Of a DNA stretch of 64,000 nt, positions 9,566-18,792 are shown in pieces. Source of the stretch: Corynebacterium glyciniphilum AJ 3170 (GTDB taxonomy: Bacteria; Actinomycetota; Actinomycetes; Mycobacteriales; Mycobacteriaceae); assembly GCF_007673095.1 (NCBI RefSeq), contig NZ_VDYZ01000005.1, forward strand, positions 157,294 to 221,293, in the 5' to 3' direction. The first letter of the stretch is position 1. Every line of letters starts with the position of its first letter. The notes under the pieces are model-generated. The model had not been told where the DNA came from. It made no database searches and was given only the letters and a program-made list of their open reading frames with translations. Position numbers and translations under genes: made by a program.

Positions 9566-10087
9566 TCACTTGATGACCGCAAACCGGGTGCATACCAGCG
9601 CCCGGTTTCTCACTGTCTCCAGAAGCTCCATGCTGAGGGGACGGGGGAGCAGCGGTGCGCCGTCCCCGAGGGTGACGGGCGCGTACTGGACCCAAACTTC
9701 GTCGAGAAGCCCGGCGTCAGCGAACTGACCCGCCAGATCCCCTCCGCCGACGATCCAGAGGTCTCTGTCTCCGGCGACGTCCGTCATCTGAGCGTGCACA
9801 TCGGCGACGGAGGCCGATGTGAAGCGGACGTCTGCACCATCGACGGCGGGGAGGTCACGGTGAGTGAATACCCAGGCGGGAACGTTGTAGCTCCACCCGT
9901 CATCATTCGCCAGGATCCATTCATAGGTGGTGGCGCCCATCGCGATGGCACCGACGCCCTCGACGAAGCTGGTAGGGGACATCGGCCCGTCCCAGTCGAA
10001 GTCCTGGGAGGTCAACCAGCCGAGCGAGTGGTCGGCCGTGGCGATGAACCCGTCGAGACTGGACGCGGTGAAGTAGTGGGTCGTCAT
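9566..10087 (-). CDS. Dihydrofolate-reductase-fold protein (RibD C-terminal domain family)
   Basis: 173 residues with the YyaP/RibD-C reductase pattern: ASSLDGFIA near the N-terminus, AIAMGATTYEWIL in the middle, WVFTHRDLP, DLWIVGGGDLAGQF and LLDEVWVQYAPVTLGDGAPLLP. These fit an NADPH-binding Rossmann-like dihydrofolate reductase fold. Stand-alone members are common in actinobacteria and mostly uncharacterised; they are neither the main folA nor ribD. It is convergent with the tail-anchored protein (39 nt gap) and transcribed alone. Confidence 0.8.
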   Translation of the reverse strand: MTTHYFTASSLDGFIATADHSLGWLTSQDFDWDGPMSPTSFVEGVGAIAMGATTYEWILANDDGWSYNVPAWVFTHRDLPAVDGADVRFTSASVADVHAQMTDVAGDRDLWIVGGGDLAGQFADAGLLDEVWVQYAPVTLGDGAPLLPRPLSMELLETVRNRALVCTRFAVIK

Positions 10088-10241
10088 GGGGTTAGGCTAG
10101 CGGTTTTTACCCCGGCGGGGCGCTAGCCAGGTTGCTCCTGCATCACCTCATGGCGCCGATTACGCCCAAGTGCGGTGGTGGTCCAGAATAACCCCAGGTC
10201 GCCGGAGAGGGACGGCGTAATCCGTGACAGGAATCGGGAGC

Positions 10242-12311
10242 CTAGAAGCTGCCGAAGTCGCCTCCACCACCGAAGCCACCCCCGCCTCCGCCACCGCCGC
10301 CGAAGCCTCCGCCGAATCCGCCTCCACCGAAACCGCCGTTTCCGCTGAGAAGCGAACCGAGGAGCATGCCGGCGACGAGGTTTCCGCCGCCTCCGCCTCC
10401 GCCGTAGTAGTTGTTGCGCCGGTTGTAGTCGTCGATGTCCCGGCGAGCCATCTGCGATGCCTGGCGCGCGAGAGCGTTGGCCTGCTGTGCAGCCGTGAAT
10501 GCCGCACGCGGTTTAGTGTCCCGTTGCTTGTGTGCTGCGTCGAGGGCCTGAGCCGCGGATTGGGCGGAGGACCTGGCCTCAACTCCGATCATGCGGCCGC
10601 GGGTGTGGATCGTGTCCTCGACCGCCCGCAGGTGGTTCGTCGCTTCTGCAATGGTGCGGTCCACCATTCCCAACGTACGTTGGTAGTTGTTCTCGGCGCC
10701 GCGGGCTTCATCCAGTTGGATATCGAGCTCACCGTCGGCGTCAAGGAGCTCCGAGTAGGTTCCCAGGGGGTCCCGGTCACCATTCTCCCTGGCCGCGTCG
10801 AGTGCGTTCTTGGCCCGTTCCACTGCCTTACCGAGTTCATCACGGTCGATGTCAGCATTGCTGGCGGCGAGGTGGGTGGCTTCCGTGATCTCCTCGTCGA
10901 CCTCCTGGATCAGCGAATCGAGGTTCTTCTGTGCTTCCTGGAGCTGTGATTCAGCATGTTCGACCGCTGACAACTGGCTGTCGGCCTGACTGATGGCCAG
11001 GTGCGCGGCACTGGCGGCGTCAATGAGTTCACCTTGCTGGCCAGCAGGCAGGTTCAGCAGTTCACGGGCGCGGGAGATAGCCTGCTCTGCTTCAGTGATT
11101 TCGGCTTCAGCAATGTCCGGGTTGTCAGAGACGGATTCCAGGAGCTCGGGTTCCACCTTGCTGGCCAGATTCTCCAGGATCTCGCGGGACCGCGGGATAC
11201 GGGAGCGCAGCTCCACCGTCTGCTGGAAGAACTTGTCGACGATTTCAGGAGCGTCGATCAGCTTTTCGCGCAGAGTGGCGAACCGTTCGGCCTGATCCCG
11301 CAGATTCTGTTCCGCCGTCCCGCAGGAGGAGATCATGTCGATCAACTGTGCGCGTTCCTCGTGCTCGCCGCTGACCAGACCATTCTGCAGACGCTGGTGG
11401 GTGTCATAAGCCTTCGCCAACGCCTTCTTTGACACGTCAAGGGCCTTGCGGAGGTCCCGGGTCCGTTCTTCCCCGAATTCTGCCTCGGCGGTATCGAGTT
11501 CCTGGTGGCCCTTGCGAATCGATTCGTCCGTGCTGTGCAGCTCCTCGCTAGCCAGTGTGCGCAGCACATGGGTGGGCTGTTGGGAGAGGTCCTCAGTGTT
11601 TTCCGGTGTAATGGTGCGGGCGGACTCGAGCTGCTCTGCCTCGTTCTCCCGCTTCTTCTTCCGTGTGTACCAGATCGCGCCACCTGCGCCGCCGACGACG
11701 ACGATTGCTGCGGCACCACCCCAGGCATATGTGGAAGCCGGGGTGACGTCGGCTACGACATCGGCGATCGCCTGACCGCCTGGTGCCCATCCGTCCCCCA
11801 TATTGTCGCGGATTGCTGTGTTGACATCTTCGGTGATGTTATCGGGGACTCTGTTCCCCGGTGACGTAGCGAAGCTGCTTTCAGCCGTGTCGATAACGAC
11901 AACGAGCGTGTCATTGGCTGGTTGTTGTTCACGCAGTTCTGCCGCATACGCGTCTAGCTCTGTCGGAGCATTGTCCGTATACACCAGGTACGCCTTCACC
12001 CCTGTCTCCGACGGCCCCTCGGCCAGCGTCTCCTCGATGGAGCTGCGCTCGGAGTCCGACAGCACGCCTGCCTGGTCGACAACCTGGGAATCCAGGGTGA
12101 TGTCGGTGGCGGAACCGGTGTCTGTCGCCGCCCCCTGTGCGAGGACGGTGGCATCAGCGGCAGCGGGTGAGGGATCCGCGGCTGCCGTCCCGAACCCCAG
12201 AGCGGCGCCGGCCCCGACGCCGAGACCAGCCACCCCGGCGACGGCGACGGAGGCGGCGAACCGTCGGAGTCGGATACTGGAGGCGGGCCTGGGGTGATTC
12301 GCAGCATACAT
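10242..12311 (-). CDS. TPM-domain membrane protein with long coiled coil and Gly-rich tail
   Basis: About 689 residues. A signal peptide with Ala-rich core occupies roughly 1-45, followed by a TPM (YgcG/PF04536) domain at about 68-195 (VVDQAGVLSDSE, TLVVVIDTAESSFATSPGNRVPD), a membrane helix at about 200-225, then a ~400-residue Glu/Gln/Ala-rich coiled coil with repeated heptads, and a C-terminal tail of Gly-Gly-Phe-Gly type repeats. TPM proteins act in envelope processes; no enzymatic role can be assigned. ATG 12311 is chosen over the GTG at 12320 because TATTGT lies 7 nt upstream of it (leaderless). It is divergent from the YdcF gene. Confidence 0.85.
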   Translation of the reverse strand: MYAANHPRPASSIRLRRFAASVAVAGVAGLGVGAGAALGFGTAAADPSPAAADATVLAQGAATDTGSATDITLDSQVVDQAGVLSDSERSSIEETLAEGPSETGVKAYLVYTDNAPTELDAYAAELREQQPANDTLVVVIDTAESSFATSPGNRVPDNITEDVNTAIRDNMGDGWAPGGQAIADVVADVTPASTYAWGGAAAIVVVGGAGGAIWYTRKKKRENEAEQLESARTITPENTEDLSQQPTHVLRTLASEELHSTDESIRKGHQELDTAEAEFGEERTRDLRKALDVSKKALAKAYDTHQRLQNGLVSGEHEERAQLIDMISSCGTAEQNLRDQAERFATLREKLIDAPEIVDKFFQQTVELRSRIPRSREILENLASKVEPELLESVSDNPDIAEAEITEAEQAISRARELLNLPAGQQGELIDAASAAHLAISQADSQLSAVEHAESQLQEAQKNLDSLIQEVDEEITEATHLAASNADIDRDELGKAVERAKNALDAARENGDRDPLGTYSELLDADGELDIQLDEARGAENNYQRTLGMVDRTIAEATNHLRAVEDTIHTRGRMIGVEARSSAQSAAQALDAAHKQRDTKPRAAFTAAQQANALARQASQMARRDIDDYNRRNNYYGGGGGGGNLVAGMLLGSLLSGNGGFGGGGFGGGFGGGGGGGGGFGGGGDFGSF

Positions 12312-12318
12312 GCATCCC

Positions 12319-12354
12319 ACAATAACGAAATCCCCGAACTCGGGTGCGTAGTCT
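12319..12354. promoter_or_regulatory. Divergent leaderless promoters of the TPM and YdcF genes
   Basis: On the minus strand TATTGT (12324 to 12319) lies 7 nt before ATG 12311; on the plus strand TAGTCT (12349-12354) lies 7 nt before ATG 12362. Between them is a CCCGA-AC-TCGGG inverted repeat (12333-12344), centred between the two -10 elements, a possible shared operator. Confidence 0.55.
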
Positions 12355-12361
12355 TAGTCGC

Positions 12362-13030
12362 ATGAACGGCAGAACCATCGGCAGCACCGCGGGACGAACG
12401 GTCGGTGCGGGTATTCGTGGACTGATCTACATGATCATCGGCACCGTCGTCATCGGCCTCGTCATCACTCTCGCCACCGCAGCGCACGTCTGGGCCTACG
12501 CCCGCCAGGACGACCGCGCCGGCGCAGACACCATCCTGGTGCTGGGCGCTGCCCAGTACAACGGCACGCCGTCACAGTGGTTCGCCGCGCGCCTTGATCA
12601 TGCGGCGGAGCTCTACGAAGAGGGTGTGTCCTCACACATCACCACCATCGGCGGAAAACTCGAGGGGGACACCTACACCGAGGCCGAGGCAGGTGCGACC
12701 TACCTGCGGGACAAAGGGGTTCCCGATGAGGCGATCACCGAGGTCAACGAGGGGATGGACACGCTCGGCTCGGCTGAGGCGTTTGCGCCGGTGGCTCAAG
12801 ACAACGGTTGGGACCGGGTTCTCGTCGTCACGGATCCCAACCATTCTCTACGTGCGACGAATATGGTCGGTGACCAGGGCGTGGATGCACACGCCTCGCC
12901 GACGAGACAGGGGCCGGCGGTGTCGAGCCGGAAGGAACAACTGGACGCCATCATCCATGAAACCGGCGGCCTGCTGTACTACCGTGCGACCGAGGAAGGC
13001 GGCGGTGACTACACCGTCGACGAGAGCTAG
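12362..13030 (+). CDS. YdcF/SanA-like DUF218 envelope protein
   Basis: 222 residues: one N-terminal membrane helix at about 20-45 (GLIYMIIGTVVIGLVITL), then an extracytoplasmic DUF218 (YdcF) domain starting TILVLGAAQ, with RLDHAAELY, HITTIGG, EAEAGATYL, VNEGMDTLGSAEAF and VLVVTDPNHSLRA. DUF218 proteins (SanA, ElyC) influence peptidoglycan precursor carriers and envelope integrity; the biochemical activity is unsettled. The start at ATG 12362 rather than 12344 is preferred because of the 7 nt spacing from TAGTCT. dgt begins 15 nt downstream, so they may be cotranscribed. Confidence 0.8.
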   Translation: MNGRTIGSTAGRTVGAGIRGLIYMIIGTVVIGLVITLATAAHVWAYARQDDRAGADTILVLGAAQYNGTPSQWFAARLDHAAELYEEGVSSHITTIGGKLEGDTYTEAEAGATYLRDKGVPDEAITEVNEGMDTLGSAEAFAPVAQDNGWDRVLVVTDPNHSLRATNMVGDQGVDAHASPTRQGPAVSSRKEQLDAIIHETGGLLYYRATEEGGGDYTVDES

Positions 13031-13045
13031 AGGAGACAGATCACG

Positions 13046-14350
13046 GTGCAACGGTACGGCTACACCGCCCACGACCTGGAGCGCGTCGTCGGCGTGCCCG
13101 GGAAAGCACTCGGCGTCGACGGTGCGGTGCCCGACGCCCGCGACGACTTCGACCGGGACCGCGCCCGGGTGCTCCACAGTGCGGCACTGCGCCGTCTCGC
13201 CGACAAGACCCAGGTTGTCGGACCTGGTTCGGGCGACACCCCACGTACCCGCCTGACCCACTCCCTCGAGGTCGGACAGATCTCCCGAGGCATCGGCAAG
13301 ACGCTCGGCGTGGACCCGGACCTGGCCGATCTCGCCGGTCTGACCCACGACATCGGGCACCCGCCGTACGGGCACAACGGCGAGCGCGCCTTGAACGAAG
13401 CAGCAGCGTCGTGCGGAGGTTTCGAAGGGAATGCGCAGACGCTTCGGATCCTGGTGCGGCTCGAACCGAAGACTGTCGGCCCGGACGGCCAGAGTTACGG
13501 ACTCAACCTGACCCGGGCATCCCTCGACGCGGCCTGCAAGTACCCGTGGGGGCCGACGGCACCCGACGGTACGGCCCGTACGAAGTACTCCTGTTACGCC
13601 GACGACCTGGACATCCTCTCGTGGATACGGGACGGTGCACCGGACGGGCGTAAATGCCTCGAGGCGCAGATCATGGACTGGTCGGATGACGTCGCCTACT
13701 CGGTCCACGACGTCGAGGACGGCATCGTCTCCGGGCGGATCAGCATGAACGTGCTGTGGGACCTCGTGGAGCTCGCGACACTGGCGGAGAAGGGCGCCCG
13801 CGCTTTCGGCGGCGACCCGGAGGAACTGCTCGACGCCGCGGACCGGCTCCGACGGATGCCTCCGGTCGCCCGCGCAGCAGACTTCCACGGCACTCTCCAG
13901 GACCTTGCCGCGCTGAAAGGGTTGACCAGCGAACTGGTCAGTCGTTTCGTCACCGCGTCAGTCACCGCCACCCGCGAATCGCATCTCAACCCGTCCAGTG
14001 AGGGCGACCGACGGGTCCCCCTGGGACGTTATGCCGCTGACCTGGTCATTCCCGCAGAGGTGAAGGCAGAGGTGGTACTGCTGAAGTCACTGGCCGTGCT
14101 CTACGTGATGGACGAGCACCGCCACCTCGCGGGCCAGGAACGTCAGCGGGACCGGATCTTCCGCGTCACGAACTATCTTGCCCAGGGTGCACCGGGCAGC
14201 CTCGACCTGCTGTTCCGACCGTGGTGGGAGGCGGCCACGACGGACTCCGGGAGGATGCGGGTGGTGATTGACCAGGTGGCGTCCCTGACGGAGGCACGTC
14301 TCGAACGACTGGACCGTTCGGCCTCGGCCATCAGCGCGGCCTGGGGCTGA
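13046..14350 (+). CDS. dgt: Deoxyguanosinetriphosphate triphosphohydrolase-like protein
   Basis: 434 residues. Cytoplasmic HD-superfamily dNTP triphosphohydrolase that cleaves dGTP or other dNTPs to nucleoside plus tripolyphosphate. Seen motifs: RDRARVLHSAALRRLADKTQV, RLTHSLEV (metal His), LTHDIGHPPYGHNGE (the HD pair) and WSDDVAYSVHDVEDG. Length fits the actinobacterial Dgt family. The GTG at 13046 follows AGGAGAC by 8 nt. In many actinobacteria dgt lies just upstream of dnaG; here a ribonuclease and an oxidoreductase on the opposite strand have come between them. Confidence 0.93.
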   Translation: MQRYGYTAHDLERVVGVPGKALGVDGAVPDARDDFDRDRARVLHSAALRRLADKTQVVGPGSGDTPRTRLTHSLEVGQISRGIGKTLGVDPDLADLAGLTHDIGHPPYGHNGERALNEAAASCGGFEGNAQTLRILVRLEPKTVGPDGQSYGLNLTRASLDAACKYPWGPTAPDGTARTKYSCYADDLDILSWIRDGAPDGRKCLEAQIMDWSDDVAYSVHDVEDGIVSGRISMNVLWDLVELATLAEKGARAFGGDPEELLDAADRLRRMPPVARAADFHGTLQDLAALKGLTSELVSRFVTASVTATRESHLNPSSEGDRRVPLGRYAADLVIPAEVKAEVVLLKSLAVLYVMDEHRHLAGQERQRDRIFRVTNYLAQGAPGSLDLLFRPWWEAATTDSGRMRVVIDQVASLTEARLERLDRSASAISAAWG

Positions 14351-14363
14351 CTGTGTCGACCGC

Positions 14364-14780
14364 TCAGTCCTCGGCGTCGGGGATGGAGCAGAAGGATTCG
14401 TAGTGGTCCGCGGTGTAGTACCAGACATCCGGATCGGTGTCGGTTCCGCCACCGACGACGATCCGGCGCGCTCCACGGTGGTCCAGCCCCGGTGTCGAGA
14501 CGGTGTATTCCCGGTAGTAGCTGCCGGGCTCTTCAGGAAGCCGTCCTTCGTAGTTACCGAAGTGCTTACCGTCATGGTCAGGATGGTCGAAGTCACCGTC
14601 ACCGAGAATGGAGTCGATGACGTCGTCCGCCTGCCCCGGGAGCGACGCGACGGAGCAGGTGTCCCCGGTAGTGCCGGGGTCGTCGTCACCGGTGACGGCA
14701 TCGAACCCGAAGTACCCTGCGACGAGGATGATCGCCGCGCCGGCTGCTCCACCGGCCAGTCTGTTGTTCCGAGTGCTCAC
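14364..14780 (-). CDS. Guanyl-type ribonuclease of the RNase Sa/T1 (N1/T1) family, membrane-anchored or secreted
   Basis: 138 residues. Residues 8-30 are a hydrophobic N-terminal segment (signal anchor or signal peptide), then an acidic linker and a ~95-residue domain matching Streptomyces RNase Sa: LPGQADDVIDSI, YYREYTVSTPG, GARRIVVGGG and YYTADHYESF. Catalytic equivalents are Glu91, Arg105/Arg106 and His126; Cys42 and Cys131 bracket the domain as in the RNase Sa disulfide. It should cleave RNA after guanosine outside the membrane. No barstar-like inhibitor gene lies beside it, consistent with export. It is convergent with dgt (13 nt gap). Confidence 0.87.
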   Translation of the reverse strand: MSTRNNRLAGGAAGAAIILVAGYFGFDAVTGDDDPGTTGDTCSVASLPGQADDVIDSILGDGDFDHPDHDGKHFGNYEGRLPEEPGSYYREYTVSTPGLDHRGARRIVVGGGTDTDPDVWYYTADHYESFCSIPDAED

Positions 14781-14805
14781 AGCACGTCAGTACATCACAC
14801 GCCGC

Positions 14806-16620
14806 CTAGATCTTCACGTGCGGCGTCACCGCGGAAGTTGCCTCCGGCTCGACCCTCGGCACCGTGTTCGACCGGCTGGAGGATACCGGGGTGATCGGCA
14901 GCCGCAGCGCGGCGGGGGCGTTGTCCGGGACGACAGGCTGGTCGGGGCGGACCGGTGCGACACGCTGGTAGGACTTCACCGACTCCCGCTGTGCCGGGCG
15001 GGGATCACTGTCGCCCTTGTTGGGCCAGAGCGCCGCCGCCCGCTCGGCATTCGCCGAGATCGACAGTGACGGATTGACCCCCGGGTTCGCCGTGACCGAC
15101 GCCCCGTCGGTGACGAACATCGACGGGTACCCCCACACCCGGTGGTAGGGGTCGACGACACCGTGTTCAGGTGAGTCGGCGATGGTGCAGCCGCCGAGGA
15201 AGTGCGCGGTCAGGGGGATGTTGAAGACCTCTGACCACACGCCACCGGCCACGGCCTTGGGGAAGTGCGCCGCGCCACGGCGGGTGGCGTCATTACCCTC
15301 GGGAATCCAGGTCGGGTTCGGATCGCCTTCCCCCTGCCTGCTGGTGAGGAACCGGAGGGGGCCGAAGGATTTCAGACTCGTCGTCAGGGAGTTGTCCCGC
15401 GCCTGCATGACCAGGTTGATCATCGTCCGCTCCGACCAGCCGCGCAGGTCCAGGACCAGTTTGACCGCCGACGGGTTCTTCGCCAGCTGGCGGAGGAACT
15501 CGACCCACCGTGGCCATTTCGTGTCGCCGTCGGTCACCAGTGTCTGGAGCAGGCCCATCGCATTGGAGCCCTTGCCGTACCGTACGGGCTCGATGTGGGT
15601 GTCCGGGGCAGGCCAGTAACTCGAGGTGATCGCCACACCGCGGGAGAAGTCGTGGTCGGGGTCGGGCCTGTCCAACCCGACGCCGAGGAGCGCCTCCGAG
15701 TTGGTCCGGGTGAGTTGTCCGAGATGATCGGAGATCATGGGCAGGGTGCCGTCCTCCTTCCCACGGTGCAGCAGGTTCTGCGTGCCCCAGGTGCCTGCCG
15801 CCATGACCACGTAGTCGCTGGTGAATGTCCGACGCTTCTTCCTGCCGAAGAACGGTGCGGTGGTTTCGGTGGTGACCGTCCAACCCGTGTCCTCGTCCGC
15901 ACCGACCTTGGTGATGCCGGTGACGGTGGACCGGTCGTGGACCGTCGCGCCTGCCTGTTCAGCGAGATAGAGGTAGTTCTTCAACAGCGTGTTCTTTGCG
16001 CCGTGCCGGCAACCGGTCATGCACTCCCCGCACTCAGTGCACGCGGTACGGTCCGGCCCGACTCCGCCGAAGTAGGGGTCTGCGACGGTTTCGCCTTCGT
16101 CGCCCTCCAGTCCGACCTTCTTGCCGAAGAAGACCCCGACCGGGGTCATCCGGAATGTGTCACCGACCCCCATCTCGTCGGCGACCTTCTTCGACAGGCG
16201 GTCGGCCGGGGTGACCGTCGGGTTCGTCACCACTCCGAGCATCCGCCGGGCCTGGTCGTAGTAGGGGGAGAGCTCGTCTTCCCAGTCGGTGATGTGGTCC
16301 CAGGCAGAGCTGTGGAAGTAGTCATCACCAGGTTTGTAGAGGGTGTTGGCGTAGTTCAGTGAACCGCCGCCGACACCGGCACCTGCGAGGATCATGGCGT
16401 CCTTCAGCAGGTGGACCCGCTGGATGCCGTAGAGGCCGAGCTTCGGTGCCCAGAGGAATTCCTTGAGATGCCAGCTGTTCTTGGCGAACTCGTGGTCGGC
16501 GAAACGGCGACCAGCCTCGATGATGCCGACCTTGTAGCCCTTCTCGGTCAGACGCAGGGCGGTCACGGATCCGCCGAACCCGGACCCGACGATCAGGACG
16601 TCATAGTGGGTGTTACTCAT
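14806..16620 (-). CDS. GMC-family flavin oxidoreductase, ChoD (cholesterol oxidase)-like
   Basis: 604 residues. N-terminal FAD-binding motif VLIVGSGFGGSVTALRL, then GAGVGGGSLNYANTLY, and the C-terminal HFLGGCTIAD ... VTDGASVTANPGVNPSLSISANAER segment typical of GMC cholesterol-oxidase-like proteins such as M. tuberculosis ChoD. A cysteine cluster CTECGECMTGC (about residues 208-218) followed by RHGAKNT is a hallmark of this subgroup and could bind a metal centre. The substrate may be a sterol or another alcohol; ChoD itself has a disputed role. No Tat or Sec signal is visible. ATG 16620 is preceded by GAGAAGAG; an upstream in-frame extension lacks support. Divergent from dnaG. Confidence 0.85.
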   Translation of the reverse strand: MSNTHYDVLIVGSGFGGSVTALRLTEKGYKVGIIEAGRRFADHEFAKNSWHLKEFLWAPKLGLYGIQRVHLLKDAMILAGAGVGGGSLNYANTLYKPGDDYFHSSAWDHITDWEDELSPYYDQARRMLGVVTNPTVTPADRLSKKVADEMGVGDTFRMTPVGVFFGKKVGLEGDEGETVADPYFGGVGPDRTACTECGECMTGCRHGAKNTLLKNYLYLAEQAGATVHDRSTVTGITKVGADEDTGWTVTTETTAPFFGRKKRRTFTSDYVVMAAGTWGTQNLLHRGKEDGTLPMISDHLGQLTRTNSEALLGVGLDRPDPDHDFSRGVAITSSYWPAPDTHIEPVRYGKGSNAMGLLQTLVTDGDTKWPRWVEFLRQLAKNPSAVKLVLDLRGWSERTMINLVMQARDNSLTTSLKSFGPLRFLTSRQGEGDPNPTWIPEGNDATRRGAAHFPKAVAGGVWSEVFNIPLTAHFLGGCTIADSPEHGVVDPYHRVWGYPSMFVTDGASVTANPGVNPSLSISANAERAAALWPNKGDSDPRPAQRESVKSYQRVAPVRPDQPVVPDNAPAALRLPITPVSSSRSNTVPRVEPEATSAVTPHVKI

Positions 16621-16772
16621 GGTGCACTGCTCTTCTCTCCACGCCGCGGCCCGGTAGTCACTCCGGAACGGCGTGCGGTCGTCGTCGATACTGTTTTGCA
16701 ACAGATAGGAGACATCCTAGGACGCGGTGACGGCGAGTTCAGGCGAATCGGGGACTTCGTCGGGACGGTGGC

Positions 16773-16778
16773 TATCAT
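16773..16778 (+). promoter_or_regulatory. -10 element of leaderless dnaG
   Basis: TATCAT followed by 7 nt and ATG 16786. The alternative ATG at 16777 overlaps this hexamer and so is unlikely to be the start. Confidence 0.55.
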
Positions 16779-16785
16779 GGTCGAC

Positions 16786-18771
16786 ATGGCACGAGGGCGG
16801 ATTCCGGACACCGACATCGCCGCGATCAGGGAGCAGACCCCGATCGAGGAGGTGGTCGGCGAGTATGTCCAGCTCACGCCGGGTGGAGTGGACTCGATGA
16901 AAGGGCTCAGCCCGTTCAAGGACGAGAAGACCCCGTCCTTCCACGTACGGCCGAACAAGGGCTACTTCCACTGTTTCGCCACCGGCGAGGGCGGGGACGT
17001 CTTCAGCTTCCTGATGAAGATGGAACACGTCAGCTTCCCTGAGGCGGTGGAGCAGTGCGCCGAGCGTATCGGATTCCGTATCAACTACGAGGGCGGTGGA
17101 CCGGTCAACCGGGTCGAGCCGGGGACACGGCAGCGGCTCGTGGCGGCGAACCGCGCCGCACACGAGTTCTACATGGAGCGCCTACGCGATCCGGAGGACG
17201 CCGGTGCGGAGACGGCGAGGGCCTTTCTCCGTGACCGGGGGTTCGAAGGCGAGATCGTCGACACGTTCGGGTGCGGGTACGCCCCCGCCGGGTGGGACAC
17301 CCTGACCAAGCACCTGCTGCGTCGTGGCTTCGAGTTCAAGGAGCTCGAGGACGCCGGCCTGAGCAGGATGGGGAACCGGGGGCCGATCGACCGGTTCCAC
17401 CGTCGTCTCCTGTGGCCGATCCGTTCGGTGGCGGGCGACGTCATCGGGTTCGGTGCGCGCAAACTCTTCGAGGACGACAACCTCGGCAAGTACATGAACA
17501 CCCCCGAGACGCTGCTTTACAAGAAGTCGAAGGTGCTGTTCGGGATCGATCTGGCAAAGAAGTCCATCGCATCGGACCACCAGGCGGTGGTGGTCGAGGG
17601 CTACACGGACGTCATGGCGATGCATGCGGCGGGGGTGCCGACCGCCGTGGCGGCCTGCGGGACCGCCTTCGGCGAGGACCACCTGCAGATGCTGCGCCGG
17701 TTCATGGTGGACGACCAGTTCTTCCGCGGCGAGATCATCTACACCTTCGACGGTGACGAAGCTGGTCAGAAGGCCGCACTGCGTGCCTTCGAGGGGGACC
17801 AGAAGTTCACCGGTCGCAGTTACGTCTCCGTCGCCCCGGACGGGATGGACCCCTGTGACGTGCGGATGGAGAAGGGTGACGCCGCGGTACGGGAGATCGT
17901 GGCCGACCGTATCCCGATGTTCGAGTTTGTGATCCGGACCGTCATCCGCGGCTATGACACCCACCATATCGACGGGCGTGTGGAAGCGATGCGCCGGATC
18001 GTCCCGGTGCTCGCCGGTATCAGGGACGACGCCCTGCGTGACGAGTACGCACGCCAGGCCGCCGGATGGTTGAGCTGGCCTGACCCCACCGAGGTGGTAA
18101 GCCAGGTCCGGGCCGAGGCAGCGAAGGGTCGGCGGGGTAGCCAGGGGCCGGAGCTCAAGGAGGGTGTGGCACGCCTGGCGCGGCGTTCCGCAGAGGCGGA
18201 GAAGGCAGGTGGAGCCTCCGGGTCGAATGTCACCTCGATGCTCAGTCGTCCTGATCCTGCTGACATCCACCTGGAGCCTGCGCGTGAGGTGCTCAAGCTG
18301 ATGCTGCAGGAGCCGGAGATGGTCGGGGCAGACGCGGACGGCTTGTTGCCTGACTCCTTCGAGCATCCGACCTATGTCGCGGTGGCGACGGCGATCGCGG
18401 CGGCGGGCGGCGTCGGTTCGGTCGGTTCCGAGGACGGGCACGCCGCTGGGGCAGCGTGGTTGGACGCTGTCAGTTCGGCCACGGATGACGTGATGTGTCG
18501 CGCGGTGATCAGTGAGTTGGCGGTGGAGGAACCACGGTGCCAGCGAGACCGGCTGGAGTTCTACGCTGGCGCGGTGGTCGCCCGGATGGAGGAACGGTGG
18601 GTCGGGATGGAGATCGCCGAGCTGAAGTCACGGATGCAGCGTATGCGTCCCGACCAGGGCGGGAGTAAGAAGCAGGAGTACAACAACACCTTCGCTGACC
18701 TGATGGCGTTGGAGAAGTACCGTCGCACCCTTCAGGAACAGGCGCAGAACTACGGCGATCTGCGCGGCTGA
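16786..18771 (+). CDS. dnaG: DNA primase DnaG with degenerate zinc-binding domain
   Basis: About 661 residues. It synthesises RNA primers at the replication fork. The N-terminal CHC2 domain, catalytic TOPRIM core (VVVEGYTDVMA near 265-275, FDGDEAGQKAA near 322-332, acidic metal ligands) and the C-terminal helicase-interaction domain are all present. The zinc ribbon is abnormal: of the usual Cys, His, Cys, Cys ligands in the pattern CPFH...HCFGC, this protein has Ser42, Lys45, Cys63 and Thr66, so only one ligand remains. The rest of the domain is well kept (DEKTPSFHVRP, GEGGDVF), so it is not a pseudogene. A leaderless start at ATG 16786 follows TATCAT by 7 nt. Confidence 0.95.
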   Translation: MARGRIPDTDIAAIREQTPIEEVVGEYVQLTPGGVDSMKGLSPFKDEKTPSFHVRPNKGYFHCFATGEGGDVFSFLMKMEHVSFPEAVEQCAERIGFRINYEGGGPVNRVEPGTRQRLVAANRAAHEFYMERLRDPEDAGAETARAFLRDRGFEGEIVDTFGCGYAPAGWDTLTKHLLRRGFEFKELEDAGLSRMGNRGPIDRFHRRLLWPIRSVAGDVIGFGARKLFEDDNLGKYMNTPETLLYKKSKVLFGIDLAKKSIASDHQAVVVEGYTDVMAMHAAGVPTAVAACGTAFGEDHLQMLRRFMVDDQFFRGEIIYTFDGDEAGQKAALRAFEGDQKFTGRSYVSVAPDGMDPCDVRMEKGDAAVREIVADRIPMFEFVIRTVIRGYDTHHIDGRVEAMRRIVPVLAGIRDDALRDEYARQAAGWLSWPDPTEVVSQVRAEAAKGRRGSQGPELKEGVARLARRSAEAEKAGGASGSNVTSMLSRPDPADIHLEPAREVLKLMLQEPEMVGADADGLLPDSFEHPTYVAVATAIAAAGGVGSVGSEDGHAAGAAWLDAVSSATDDVMCRAVISELAVEEPRCQRDRLEFYAGAVVARMEERWVGMEIAELKSRMQRMRPDQGGSKKQEYNNTFADLMALEKYRRTLQEQAQNYGDLRG

Positions 18772-18792
18772 CCGGACCCGGAGCTCAGGGGC

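Noticed and set aside
12848..13888. 346-codon minus-strand frame opposite dgt.
   Set aside because: No family pattern, and the HD motifs on the plus strand decide for dgt.
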